In this document: piece by piece, positions 19,058 to 30,456 of the stretch | How the letters are laid out: every line of letters starts with the position of its first letter | How positions within the stretch are numbered: the stretch's first letter is position 1 | From: Pirellulaceae bacterium | Lineage (GTDB): Bacteria > Planctomycetota > Planctomycetia > Pirellulales > Pirellulaceae | Direction of reading: 5' to 3' | Assembly: GCA_026004775.1 (NCBI GenBank) | Contig: BPJU01000003.1 | Span: 346,041-410,040, forward strand | Length of the DNA stretch: 64,000 bases | Program-made: the position numbers and the translations under genes | Notes under the pieces: generated by a model | Database searches by the model: none | Told to the model about the DNA's origin: nothing | What the model saw: the letters and a program-made list of their open reading frames with translations, nothing else

Positions 19058-19468
19058 ATGAATCGGAGCGCGGTATTTGCAATTGGGGCGTTTGTGGCGT
19101 TGTTGGGGTTGGGTCTGTTCTTGAGTGAACAGACTGCGTCGGCCGGTGCGGGTTGCCACGGTGCGCGGCTGGCGGGGCGTTGCCACGGGGGGAAGATTCT
19201 GGCTGGGCTACGGGACCGCTGCGATGGGGGATGGCTGGCTCGTCGTTGCCATGGGGCGGCCAAGTGCGATGGCTTGTTGAGTGGTCTGCGAAATGGGGGC
19301 AAGTGCCGTGGCGGCCTGTTGGGGCGCCGGTGCCATGGTGGTTGCGATGGTGGCAAGCCGGCCGAAGCCGCACCACCGGCTGCGCCGGAAACGCCGCCGG
19401 CCCCTCCGCCGCCGCCCGCTGCCCAGGTGGTGCCCCAGGGTTACATTCCGGTAGCGTTCCGCAACTAG
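19058..19468 (+). CDS. small secreted cysteine/histidine/glycine-repeat protein
   Basis: The 136-residue product has a clear signal peptide (VFAIGAFVALLGLGLFLSE, cleaved after ASA). A repeat region of about 70 residues follows with eight cysteines (33, 42, 55, 64, 70, 83, 92, 96), four of them in CHG and most of the rest in CDG or CRG. A proline-rich tail ends QGYIPVAFRN. The pattern is unlike CxxCH haem sites. Metal binding or cell-wall cross-linking are possible, neither shown. TGGAGGTG precedes the ATG and a strong terminator follows, so it is a single-gene unit. Confidence 0.72.
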   Translation: MNRSAVFAIGAFVALLGLGLFLSEQTASAGAGCHGARLAGRCHGGKILAGLRDRCDGGWLARRCHGAAKCDGLLSGLRNGGKCRGGLLGRRCHGGCDGGKPAEAAPPAAPETPPAPPPPPAAQVVPQGYIPVAFRN

Positions 19469-19502
19469 AGTTTTCCCGACTCAAGAAGTGACGTGCGATG
19501 GG

Positions 19503-19533
19503 CGGGCCGAACATCGGTTCGGCCCGTTTTTTT
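19503..19533 (+). terminator. Rho-independent terminator after the Cys/His/Gly-repeat gene
   Basis: A perfect 10-base-pair stem (CGGGCCGAAC with GTTCGGCCCG) closes a four-base loop and is followed by seven T. It lies 34 bases after the stop codon. Confidence 0.92.
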
Positions 19534-19720
19534 CGATAACGCTTTTCACGCCGTGCGATGAACGCCTTGGACCAAGCCACCGCCCGGCTTGGCGATCAGC
19601 TTTGTGTACTGTCTGCGGGCCGTTGGATTGAGTAAAATCAAGCCGCAGTCGGCTGGTAATTGGAATGTGTGATGGGGATATGTGGTTCATTCGAGGGCAG
19701 ACGGCCGGGGTGAGGCATCT

Positions 19721-20284
19721 ATGACGGAGAACATTTTTGAGCAGCGGCGCAAAGCTCTGGAAGAGGCTTTCTTTGCCAAACGCAACCAGGAATTGCTTGA
19801 TGCTCTCCGAGCCCAATTGACGAACGAACAGCTCAAGAAGCGGCTGTCGGAGATCTCCGGCATTCAGGATCCGCAGGTGCTGGAGCATCTGGTGCAGGCT
19901 GGCGTGCGTCCCGAGACGCTAATGGCCCTGAGTCTGGTGCCGTTGGTGATGGTGGCTTGGGCCGATGATATCGTGCAGGACGGCGAGCGGCGCATCATTC
20001 TCAAGGCAGCCGAACAGGAAGGACTAAAACCACAGGATGAGGCCTATCGGTTATTGCAGGCATGGCTGGATGAGAAACCGGAGGATCGACTGTTACAGGA
20101 TTGGCGCGCTTATGTGGCGGCTCTTCGCCAGCGTGTATCGCCGGAGACGCTCCAGGCGCTGCGGTCGCGGATTATTGGCCAAGCCAAACGCATCGCTCGG
20201 GCAGCCGGTGGTTTTTACGGATTTTTGAGCACAACCGAGGCTGAAGAGCGGCTCATCCAGCAGTTGGAAAAGGCCTTCGAATGA
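19721..20284 (+). CDS. TerB-like helical protein
   Basis: The 187-residue product is helical. Residues about 70-120 (LSLVPLVMVAWADDIVQDGERRIILKA) resemble the TerB/DjlA-type domain with its acidic D-G-x-x-D metal loop. The C-terminus continues as amphipathic helices and ends AEERLIQQLEKAFE. No signal peptide is seen. TerB domains act in stress and metal-related complexes, but no ter genes lie nearby. The start at 19721 fits GGGGTGAGG upstream. Confidence 0.6.
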   Translation: MTENIFEQRRKALEEAFFAKRNQELLDALRAQLTNEQLKKRLSEISGIQDPQVLEHLVQAGVRPETLMALSLVPLVMVAWADDIVQDGERRIILKAAEQEGLKPQDEAYRLLQAWLDEKPEDRLLQDWRAYVAALRQRVSPETLQALRSRIIGQAKRIARAAGGFYGFLSTTEAEERLIQQLEKAFE

Positions 20285-20360
20285 CGCCCCGGCCGCACCG
20301 CGAGGGGGGAGGCCGCTTCGAAGGTCGGCCGTTACAAAATTCGACACCCTCCTCGTGTTA

Positions 20361-20792
20361 TCAAGCCGGCTGGGGGTGTAACCGCTGTTCCAACAAGTCA
20401 TTCCATTCGATTTCTTCAACTCGGTAACCGAAGTTGCGCAGGGTTTCGCCAACCTTGGAAGCGGGTAGTAGGCCGAACGCTGTGCCAATTTCATCGCTAG
20501 TCAAGGGAATGCGGCCATGGCGCTGGGACAGGAGCCGCTGCACGCCCTCCCAACTTTTCTGAAGGACGCCCAATCGCCATTCGACCAGTAACGTCCACAC
20601 ATCCTTGTGTGCAATCAGCCGGAAATAATCGATAGAGCTTCGGCGGCGTCCCAAGGCGCGTTCCCCGAAACCTTGCACTTCGATTCCTTGCTTGCTGATC
20701 ACATACTGGAAAGCCGTGCCATCCAGCCAACTGGCCTTCAATACCAACTGGTCCGCTTCCGGCGAAATACCTACCTCAGTTATGACAATCAT
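20361..20792 (-). CDS. hypothetical protein
   Basis: The 143-residue product starts MIVITEVGISPEADQLVLKA and has a strand-rich N-terminal half and a helical C-terminal half with SDEIGTAFGLLPASKVGETL, which could be a winged-helix-like segment. No family was recognised. It follows the 20841-21359 gene on the same strand after about 50 bases, so the two may form an operon. Confidence 0.6.
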   Translation of the reverse strand: MIVITEVGISPEADQLVLKASWLDGTAFQYVISKQGIEVQGFGERALGRRRSSIDYFRLIAHKDVWTLLVEWRLGVLQKSWEGVQRLLSQRHGRIPLTSDEIGTAFGLLPASKVGETLRNFGYRVEEIEWNDLLEQRLHPQPA

Positions 20793-20840
20793 CTTCGGCC
20801 TCTGTTACTGGCATTGGGCATTTGGTTGCGCGGCCATTTC

Positions 20841-21359
20841 CTATCTGCCGATCGCTCTCCAGTAAGCTGCCCACGATTCAAACTCATACACGGGAAAGTC
20901 CAGGTCGGTCATCAATTCAGCCAGATCCGGAATCTCCTGTTGGCGTGTGCGCAGCCATATACCCAACACGCCGACATAGTGGTGCTGATGGAATTCGCGG
21001 AGCCAACCTGAGTCCTGGCCGGGTGGCGGTTCCGGAGGCGGCCGCTGTTCGCGGTTATTCGATCCCGTCTTTTCGGCCAGCCGCTCCCAGATCAACACCG
21101 TATCGAAATCCCCGTGCCGGACAATGCCAAAAGCTGCAATGTCCTCCCGGGGAATAGATCCTTTCACCGGATACCCGATGGCACGTGCTTTATCCCGCCC
21201 AAAGTAGATGGCATGGCCGCTCTGTTCTGTGTCCCGCACGAATGCGACATAGCGGTATCGCAGAGATTCCGGAGTGAGTTTTTCGACGTGGACACGGCTG
21301 ATCGTGGGATGTGACTGCCTGTTGTCGAAAATCGATGCATGATCGTGCTTTGGCGGCAT
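20841..21359 (-). CDS. hypothetical protein
   Basis: The product of about 172 residues starts MPPKHDHASIFDNRQ. It has a basic central part (RYRYVAFVRDTEQSGHAIYFGRDKA) and an aromatic C-terminus ending EFESWAAYWRAIGR. GGAG lies eight bases before the ATG at 21359, which favours this start over the one 17 codons upstream. No domain was recognised. It may form a pair with the downstream 20361-20792 gene. Confidence 0.55.
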   Translation of the reverse strand: MPPKHDHASIFDNRQSHPTISRVHVEKLTPESLRYRYVAFVRDTEQSGHAIYFGRDKARAIGYPVKGSIPREDIAAFGIVRHGDFDTVLIWERLAEKTGSNNREQRPPPEPPPGQDSGWLREFHQHHYVGVLGIWLRTRQQEIPDLAELMTDLDFPVYEFESWAAYWRAIGR

Positions 21360-22070
21360 GTGACACGCTCCAGCCCATGCCTCTTGGAAAAAGAAAACCA
21401 CCCCCAACAAGGCGCCCGACTCGGTTGTCGCTGACTATTATTCTGCCGCCAATCGGCTAAGGCAAGCAACCCGGCACCGCCCCACCAGATTTTGCAGGGT
21501 TCTTGTTTGGTTGGTTCACCTCGGCGAGTACTTCAGCGACTGAAAAGAACGAACGAGTGGGTGTGCGGTGGCCTTTGGCAAACGCGTGGTACTGGCTATG
21601 CAGGTGAAAGCGTCCGGTCGTAATCGACCGTTGCTGGTTTGCCTTGGGAAAATGCCCCAGTGAAATCCCGAAGGGCGTCGCCAAGATGGCCCCCCAACCT
21701 GCGGTTAGCCTTTGGGTGGTTCTTGTTCGTGCCGGAAATCGCCAGGCGGCTGCGCGAGCAGCCGCCGCAAGACTTCCGAACCAAGAATTCCCCAACAGGC
21801 GTCCCCGTCCTCCACCATCGCACAAGCCGGGTCAGCGTCCGACCCGCTTCTTCCAGTTCGAACATCGGAACACTTACGCCGTTCGCTTTCGCGAACGGCT
21901 AGCGTGTTCCGCTACCATTCGGCGGATCGCGGCTTGGCTCGGCTCGCAGATGAGGCTAGGCTCACACGGGAACTGGCTCACCCACCGGCCAAGCTCCGGT
22001 GCCGAGCGGCGCAGCGAGGCGGACCAGGCTGGGGGATTGATTGGTGTGGTATGAGGGACTGTCTTCGATG
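21360..22070. other. gene-free stretch before the IS110 transposase
   Basis: Open frames exist here, but their composition is low-complexity and no family is recognised. It may contain decayed mobile DNA. An inverted TTCGC/GCGAA run occurs near 21880-21900. Confidence 0.4.
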
Positions 22071-23963
<1,893 letters not shown>

Positions 23964-24237
23964 TTACACTTTTGGTGCAGCTAACCCGCGCGGCTCGGTT
24001 TTCCCAGCCTCGCTTGTTCATCGGATGCGGCCAGAATTCGGCCCACAAAATCCCAGGAAAGAGCTTCTCAACACACCAAAGACAAGACCCTGCCCCTCAC
24101 CGGGTGCCCGGCTTTCAAAAATAAGATGCCCCGACAAAAGATTCGGACCGTCTTAACAGCCTCAAGCTCCTATCAAGCAACGCATGCAAAGATGCGGCGC
24201 AAGAAGCTCGGCCTGCTTAGACATCCCAGCGACTTGC

Positions 24238-26004
24238 CTAACTTGTGTCCGGCGGCGGCCTCGCATCGGCCTCCGCCGAGCTTCCTTCAGCCTGGGCCCT
24301 CAGCATCGCCCGCCGCCGAGCCACCCACTCGCGCAAGCCCAATAGCTCCTGAGCCCCACGCACCAGGTCCACCCGCCACAACTCGCCAGCCTCCACAATC
24401 CGGCTGATCGTCAACCGCACCCGAGCCAACGCCCCTCGTAGCTCCGCCATCCGCTCCTCACTCACCCCCAACAGCTCAGCCACCTCGTCGGCCAACTCCT
24501 CCGGCGTCTGGCGAGCCGCCAACAACCGATCGGCCCACCTCGCTCGATCTTCCTCCGCCAACAAGCCCGGCACCCGACCCACACGCGCACACTCGGTAAG
24601 CCACTCGATCAGCTTCTGCCGAGCCCTTTGAAGCTGTTGCTCGTCCAAGGCCCCCATCCTGAACTGCCGCTGGCCCTGCCTCCACTCGTCATACCGCTTC
24701 TTGTCAAACACCACGTCCTGGTCCTCTGGCTTGATCTGCCGCCATGCACACCAGGTCGCCCCCACCCACCGCACAAGCTCAGCCCACTCCACTTCGTCGA
24801 TCGGCCCAATCCCAAGAGCATGCTGCCAAGAGAGGCCCTCGCCCATCTCACCGCTGTACCTGCGGCAGTCCACCGGACCCAGCTTGATCGGCGGCACCGG
24901 AAATTTTCGTCGTTCATCACGCTCGGCTTCCTGCCTGCCAGCCGCGCCACGGGAAGTCTTCCTTTTATTCCGAGAACCTCGCAACTCCGCTCGCGCTTGC
25001 CCACCTCCCGAACGAGATGGCACTTGCCCACTTGGCGAAGCAGCCAGCGTTTCTTCATTAGGTGCACCCAACGCCGTCGCTTCGTCAAACGATGTTTCCG
25101 AGTTACCCGACGCCTGGCCACCTGCCGCCGGAGCCTCCGTTTGTTCAACAGCCGAAGGTTCAGCGGTTGTCTCGTCGGACAAGTCGGCCTCTTCGGTTAG
25201 CTCGCCATCATCGATATCCCCATCCACTACCCGCTGCATGCCCTCTCTGAGCAATCGAAAAGCTCTGCCCAACGAGGCACGCACCTCGTCGCTTAACTGA
25301 GGCGTATCGGCCAGCGTTTCCTCGGTTACCTCCACACCGCACACCTGGATCGCATAGACCAGCCGGCACCACCCAGAACCATGGTGCGGCTGCTCCAAGA
25401 CCGGCACCATCCGCACCGCCACCGGGTGTGCGTCGATCAGCATGTTCATGGTCACCGAATCCGCCGGGTTCTTCTCCGGAGTGCCAGAAAACCGCTCGGA
25501 CCAAAAGCACCCCCGCACACCGTCTTCACGGTTAAAGTGAAAAGCCGAAGTCTGTTTGATAAGCTTCATGAAAAGCGACACGGATGAGAGCCTCTCCCGC
25601 ATTTCTTTCTGGAACTTTTGGTCTTCCAGCAGCACCGCTGGAGGATTTCTCTTCCACCGGCATTCAATACCGTTCTCTTTGCAATACTCTCTGACCAGTT
25701 TGCGAAGTCCCTTCCAGGCTCGCTGGAGCACTTCCTCGTTCGACCAGCTTTTTACCCAATCGGGTCGTAGCTGCAAGCTGATCAGAATCGCCTCGGGCAG
25801 TATCGTGCAGGAATAGACTACCAGGCCGAAGACGCTGGCGTAGTGCACCACCTTTTCGAACAAGAAGAGTGGCCGGTCGATGCGCTCGTCTACTCGTGAT
25901 GGGTCTCGCCGGATAAGCCCCTCTTGGCGCACGCAGGTCGAGCCGCACAACAGGCGGACCACGTCACCCGTCGAAAAAACGTCGCAGCGTCGTGGCCGAG
26001 CCAT
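24238..26004 (-). CDS. large RAYT/IS200-like family protein lacking the HUH motif
   Basis: The 588-residue product starts MARPRR, and the block VFGLVVYSCTILPEAILIS followed by RPDWVKSWSNEEV lines up with planctomycete REP-associated Y1 transposases. Those have SNHxHxxL at this place, but here it reads LPEAILISL (residues 69-77). The later YVDLNPVRA-type block reads LIDAHPVAV, so the tyrosine region also seems changed. A long disordered acidic middle and a helical C-terminus follow. The start at 26004 has AAGGAGG upstream. The alignment is from memory of the family; loss of catalysis is inference. Confidence 0.65.
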   Translation of the reverse strand: MARPRRCDVFSTGDVVRLLCGSTCVRQEGLIRRDPSRVDERIDRPLFLFEKVVHYASVFGLVVYSCTILPEAILISLQLRPDWVKSWSNEEVLQRAWKGLRKLVREYCKENGIECRWKRNPPAVLLEDQKFQKEMRERLSSVSLFMKLIKQTSAFHFNREDGVRGCFWSERFSGTPEKNPADSVTMNMLIDAHPVAVRMVPVLEQPHHGSGWCRLVYAIQVCGVEVTEETLADTPQLSDEVRASLGRAFRLLREGMQRVVDGDIDDGELTEEADLSDETTAEPSAVEQTEAPAAGGQASGNSETSFDEATALGAPNEETLAASPSGQVPSRSGGGQARAELRGSRNKRKTSRGAAGRQEAERDERRKFPVPPIKLGPVDCRRYSGEMGEGLSWQHALGIGPIDEVEWAELVRWVGATWCAWRQIKPEDQDVVFDKKRYDEWRQGQRQFRMGALDEQQLQRARQKLIEWLTECARVGRVPGLLAEEDRARWADRLLAARQTPEELADEVAELLGVSEERMAELRGALARVRLTISRIVEAGELWRVDLVRGAQELLGLREWVARRRAMLRAQAEGSSAEADARPPPDTS

Positions 26005-26571
26005 CCGTGGTTCCTCCTTGAATGGCGCGAGATTCCCTGTGCCTTTGTCTGCGGCTACTCGATGCGTGCCCGCAATCGAGCGCCGCCATTCCAAGCAGCG
26101 TAGCAAATTTTCGGAAAAACAGAACCTATGTGGCCTTGTTTTGAATGCCATACGGGTGGCACACCATGCTCGATTTTTTTCAAAAAATCGAGGGTGACGC
26201 CGGTTGCGCGTACCCTTCGGCCGCTTGACGCGAAGACCTTCGGTGCGTTGGCGGCTACTACGCGGTGACAAACGGAGCTGCTGTGCATAACGAAAGAGGC
26301 CGTGAAGACGTGCGCAACGCCGCCTCGGCTCCTGTCGAAAACTAAGGATGAGCCACGATAGAGCACAGCCAATACCTGTGGGCGCGCCATGTTGGAGGCT
26401 TGAGCCCGGCGATTTTACTGCGGCTTCACGCCCGCAAGTCCGCAGAGCGAATCAGCAAGTATTCCCGATTGCCGAACCGGCTAGCGGCTTTCAGGCGGGC
26501 GTGGTTTTCTTTAGAATACCCGCCGTGTAAGGGGCCGGTTGGGTCGCTACTATTAAGGAAGGGCTATCCCG
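26005..26571. other. intergenic stretch with a strong hairpin
   Basis: This stretch lies between the divergent RAYT-like and MFS genes. It holds no recognised gene. The hairpin at 26169-26192 is the only clear structure. Confidence 0.5.
26169..26192. repeat. perfect 11-base-pair inverted repeat
   Basis: CTCGATTTTTT and AAAAAATCGAG are separated by two bases. The stem ends in an A/T tract on either strand, so it could act as a bidirectional terminator-like hairpin or a protein site upstream of the RAYT-like gene. Confidence 0.6.
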
Positions 26572-27879
26572 ATGAGCAGCCAGGCTACAATGTTCCGTCT
26601 GTCGGTGATGATGTTTCTCCAATTCTTCGTGTGGGGAGCCTGGTATGTATCGATGACCGGTTTCATCAACGATCAGCAGATGACCGATGTCACTGGGGCC
26701 GCCTATTCGGTAGGTCCCATAGCTGCCATCATCGCCCCGTTTTTTTTGGGGATGATTGCGGACCGGTTTTTCCCCAGTGAGCGGGTGTTAGGGGTGCTGC
26801 ATCTGTTGGGAGGTACTATATTGTGTCTGGCCCCGTGGGCTGCACGTCCGTTTCGTCTGGCCCCCCCTCCCGAAGGTGCCAGCTTATTTTTCCGGATCGT
26901 CCTTCACGATCTGCCTGCCTATGTGCACCCGTTTATCCTGGTGCTTTTCGCCCATATGCTCTGCTACATGCCCACGCTGGGACTTACAACCAGCCTGTCG
27001 TTCCATAACCTGGCTAACCAAGAGGAGCAATTCCCGTTGGTTCGGGTGTGGGGAACCATTGGCTGGATTGTAGGAAATATAGCTGTCAGTTTCCTGCCGC
27101 AAGGTGACCAGTCGCCCGAGCAATTCTATCTGGCCGGAATTGCGGGCATCCTGTTGGGGCTATATAGCTTTACGCTTCCTCATACGCCACCTCCATTACG
27201 AGGCCAGCGGCCGACGATCGGTCAGATTTTGGGAACCGATTCATTGCGGTTGTTTCGCAGCCCCAGCTACGCAGTGTTTATTATTTGCTCGTTCCTGATT
27301 TGCATTCCTTTGGCCGGCTACTACCAGCAAGCCCGCACATTCGTGGAATCACAGAAAGTGCTGATCAATAACAGTGCAACGTTCACCATGAGTTTGGGAC
27401 AAATGTCGGAAGTATTTTTCATGTGGGTTATGCCGTGGTTCTTTGCTTTTCTAGGCGTAAAACGGATGCTGGCCGTAGGCATGGGTGCGTGGGTGTTGCG
27501 CTACACTTTGTTTGCCGTGGCTGCCGTCCTGTCGCCGGGCATTGTTGTTAAAAGTTTCGTTCTTCTCGGAGTGCTCTTGCATGGAATCTGCTATGACTTT
27601 TTCTTCGTGACCGGTATGATTTACGTCGATAAAAAGGCGCCTTCCGCCATTCGCCATCAGGCGCAAGGTTTTCTTGTATTGATAACCCAGGGATTAGGGT
27701 TGGGAATCGGATCGAAGTTGTTCATGGCACACGTGCGGCTGAATACCGTCGAGGAAGTTCACGATTGGGCTGCCATTTGGACGATGCCGGCTGTCTTTGC
27801 AGGCGCCATCCTGGTGGCCTTTATCTTGCTGTTTTGGGATCGCACGAACGCCAAACAGTCTCCGGAAGCACAAGGTTAA
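26572..27879 (+). CDS. MFS transporter, nucleoside:H+ symporter type
   Basis: The 435-residue product has about 12 hydrophobic segments and matches the NupG/XapB (NHS) branch. Marks are FLQFFVWGAWYVSMTGF at the N-terminus, IADRFFPSERVLG after helix 2, and SLSFHNLANQEEQFPLVRVWGTIGW in the middle. Transport of nucleosides or sugars by proton symport is the family role. GGAAGGG precedes the ATG. It ends eight bases before the ceramidase-like gene, so the two probably form one transcript. Confidence 0.85.
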   Translation: MSSQATMFRLSVMMFLQFFVWGAWYVSMTGFINDQQMTDVTGAAYSVGPIAAIIAPFFLGMIADRFFPSERVLGVLHLLGGTILCLAPWAARPFRLAPPPEGASLFFRIVLHDLPAYVHPFILVLFAHMLCYMPTLGLTTSLSFHNLANQEEQFPLVRVWGTIGWIVGNIAVSFLPQGDQSPEQFYLAGIAGILLGLYSFTLPHTPPPLRGQRPTIGQILGTDSLRLFRSPSYAVFIICSFLICIPLAGYYQQARTFVESQKVLINNSATFTMSLGQMSEVFFMWVMPWFFAFLGVKRMLAVGMGAWVLRYTLFAVAAVLSPGIVVKSFVLLGVLLHGICYDFFFVTGMIYVDKKAPSAIRHQAQGFLVLITQGLGLGIGSKLFMAHVRLNTVEEVHDWAAIWTMPAVFAGAILVAFILLFWDRTNAKQSPEAQG

Positions 27880-27886
27880 ATAACCT

Positions 27887-29380
27887 ATGTCGTTGGTAAA
27901 TAGTGGATGCGGTCGAGGTGTGTTCGGACGAGGGAAGTCTGAATTGGCAAGAAATGCCTGGGTACTGATCATCGTTGCGACGGCCCTTCAGCTACGGGCC
28001 GGCGAAATGCCGGTCGTTTCCGTCGGGTTCGGTAAAGCTGACATAACTCCGGAGTTGGGCCCCGACCGACCTGTGTACCTGGCCGGATATAGTCCGGGCC
28101 GAACCGCTCAGGATGTTCACGACCCTCTATGGTCTCGTTGTCTGGTAATTGCCGTGGAGAATGCACGGTTGGCGGTAGTGAGCGTCGACTCGATCGGCCT
28201 TCAGCTTCCGACAGTCGAACAGATACGCCAGAAACTGACCGACTACCGCTACGTGCTGGTCAGTAGTACCCATAACCACGAAGCTCCGGACACAATCGGA
28301 CTATGGGGCCCGACACCGCTGGTTTCGGGTGTGGACCCGCGTTATCTGGAACGGATCGTCGAGCAAACCGTGACGGCAGTTCGCCAGGCCGAACAGCGGC
28401 TCGTACCGGTCACCGCTCGATTCGGGACCGCCGAGGATGATTCACTGCTCAGCGACAGTCGGCTACCCGTCGTGAAAGATGGGATTTTGCGACTGGTCAA
28501 GTTCGAGCGGGTCGACAACCATCAGCCGGTCGGGATTTGGATGCAGTGGAATTGCCACCCCGAGGCACTTGGTTCGCGCAACCGCAGCATCACGGCCGAT
28601 TTTCCCTGGGCAACCATCACATCCCTGGAACAGACAGAAGGTTGCCCTGTGGTTTACATGACCGGGGCAGTCGGCGGCCTGATGGCACCACCTCGCGGGG
28701 TGGTCAAAGACCCACAAGGCAACCTCCTTCCAGAAAGTACGTTCGCCTACGCCGAGCGGTATGGCCAGATGGTGGCGGATTTGGCTCGAAAAGCGCTGGC
28801 ATCATGCCGGACGGTACGCCTGGGGCCTTTGCAAGTAGCCGCCGTGCCGGTACATGTGCCGGTTACCAATCCGTGGTACCGCGCGGCACGAGCAGCGGGC
28901 ATTCTGAAACGCTCCAGCTACCAATGGTCTGGCGATCCGTTTATGCCCGGTGAGCCGCTCGGCTGGTACAATGCCTGGAAAACGATGGCGGTACGCAGTG
29001 AGGTGGCCGTGGTGCGTCTGGGTGAGCTTTCCATTGCCTGTATCCCAGGCGAAATCTATCCCGAGTTGGTGTACGGGCGGTTTGAAGACCCTCCGGATGC
29101 CGGAGCCGATTATCCGGATGCTCCGCTTGAGCCGACGGTGGTCCAGTTGCTCGGCGACGGGCCGTGGTTGTTGGCCGGCCTGGCCAACGATGAGCTGGGC
29201 TATCTGATTCCCAAGCGGCAATGGGATGCGGAGCCGCCGTTCTGCTACGGCCGTTCACAGGGTCAATACGGCGAGATCAACAGTTGCGGCCCGGACGCCG
29301 CGAACGCCGTCATGCAGGCGCTGGCTCGTTGCCTTAAGCAGTTGAATTCCAACGTGCCAGTGCCGGCCGCTGGGCCCTGA
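27887..29380 (+). CDS. neutral/alkaline ceramidase-like exported hydrolase
   Basis: The 497-residue product has an N-terminal hydrophobic segment and then GFGKADITPELG, the opening of the neutral/alkaline non-lysosomal ceramidase N-terminal domain. STHNHEAPD carries likely zinc-binding histidines, and WNCHPEAL a further one. The family cleaves amide bonds in ceramides, but many planctomycete members are uncharacterised and may act on other amides. Coupling to an MFS transporter suggests processing of an imported or exported substrate. Confidence 0.82.
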   Translation: MSLVNSGCGRGVFGRGKSELARNAWVLIIVATALQLRAGEMPVVSVGFGKADITPELGPDRPVYLAGYSPGRTAQDVHDPLWSRCLVIAVENARLAVVSVDSIGLQLPTVEQIRQKLTDYRYVLVSSTHNHEAPDTIGLWGPTPLVSGVDPRYLERIVEQTVTAVRQAEQRLVPVTARFGTAEDDSLLSDSRLPVVKDGILRLVKFERVDNHQPVGIWMQWNCHPEALGSRNRSITADFPWATITSLEQTEGCPVVYMTGAVGGLMAPPRGVVKDPQGNLLPESTFAYAERYGQMVADLARKALASCRTVRLGPLQVAAVPVHVPVTNPWYRAARAAGILKRSSYQWSGDPFMPGEPLGWYNAWKTMAVRSEVAVVRLGELSIACIPGEIYPELVYGRFEDPPDAGADYPDAPLEPTVVQLLGDGPWLLAGLANDELGYLIPKRQWDAEPPFCYGRSQGQYGEINSCGPDAANAVMQALARCLKQLNSNVPVPAAGP

Positions 29381-29439
29381 TCCGGTTCCGTCAGTGGTTC
29401 TTCGGCCCTTTGCCGCTGGCCAACTGTTTTCCTAGGCGA

Positions 29440-30456
29440 TCAACGCATGCCGGGTGCTTCGGCAGGTCCCGTTATGGGCGGCGAACCGCTTGCGGTGATG
29501 TGTGCCTCGGAAGCAACACGGGATGCTCCGCCAGCAGGAAGTCCCAAAGGTGGAACATGCGGAGCCCATGATGCGTCGGCCGGCGCCGCGGTTAGTTGTG
29601 GCGAAGCGGCATTCGTAGCATCCAACTTGGCCAGCAGGTTTCGGGCCCTCCCGAACGCCGGATCAATCGTCAGGGAGTTGTCGAGAGCCCGGCGGGCAAG
29701 TTGCCGCTGGCCGATCTCCAGGAAAAAGAAAGCCAGATTATAGTGGGCAGCCGCCGGCGGGAAGACAGCCGCCAGTTCTGCGTACGCTTCGTCGTACCGC
29801 CCACTTTGCACCAACGCACGTGCCAGGTTATTTCGGTACAAAGGCTCGTCCGGAGCCAGGTGCGCCGCCTGACGCCACAACGGGATCGCATCCGCAAGGC
29901 GCCCTTGTCGAGCCACACACATGGCCCAGTCGTTCTTGGCTGCGGCGCTTGTCGGATTCAGCTCCGCAGCACGCCGGTACCAACGTTCGGCTTCAGCAAA
30001 ATGTCCGCGGCGATCATACAACCGAGCCAACCCCAGCAATGCCGGTTCGTAACGCGAGTCGGTCTTCAGGGCATCTTGATAGGATTGGATGGCCCGGTCC
30101 CATTTTCCTTGGGACTCGAAGAGCCGCGCCGCCTGTACATGCACTTCCGGCCCCACACGTTTGGGCATGTGGCGTAGGCTGAGCGGGTCGTCGGGAGCCA
30201 CTTGTTGCCCGCGCTTGACAGCCTGATCATTGGCAGCCTGTAGGCTGGCTATCCCATGGAATCCGAGAAAAGGCGGGTTGAATGGAGATGCGCCTGGTTG
30301 CGTCCACGATACGGGACGACCGCAGCCGCACGCGGCTGTACCGAGCACCCAAAGGCCCAGCAGCCAACCGGCTCGCCGACGTCGCCATTGCACCGCAAAA
30401 CCGCTCACTATGGCTTGGCTCCCTGTCAGGGCATCTTTTTTACGGAGTGGAGACAT
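29440..30456 (-). CDS. tetratricopeptide-repeat lipoprotein
   Basis: The 338-residue product has a basic N-terminus, a hydrophobic stretch and a TAACGCG lipobox-like site. It then has four or more TPRs from about residue 90 (VHVQAARLFESQGKWDRAIQSYQ onward in successive repeats) and a proline/alanine-rich tail. Its start overlaps the end of the upstream gene by 17 bases, which indicates translational coupling. It is probably a periplasmic scaffold, partner unknown. Confidence 0.75.
   Translation of the reverse strand: MSPLRKKDALTGSQAIVSGFAVQWRRRRAGWLLGLWVLGTAACGCGRPVSWTQPGASPFNPPFLGFHGIASLQAANDQAVKRGQQVAPDDPLSLRHMPKRVGPEVHVQAARLFESQGKWDRAIQSYQDALKTDSRYEPALLGLARLYDRRGHFAEAERWYRRAAELNPTSAAAKNDWAMCVARQGRLADAIPLWRQAAHLAPDEPLYRNNLARALVQSGRYDEAYAELAAVFPPAAAHYNLAFFFLEIGQRQLARRALDNSLTIDPAFGRARNLLAKLDATNAASPQLTAAPADASWAPHVPPLGLPAGGASRVASEAHITASGSPPITGPAEAPGMR

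Noticed and set aside
19058..19468. Multihaem cytochrome
   Set aside because: The cysteines are in CHG rather than CxxCH, so haem attachment is not supported.
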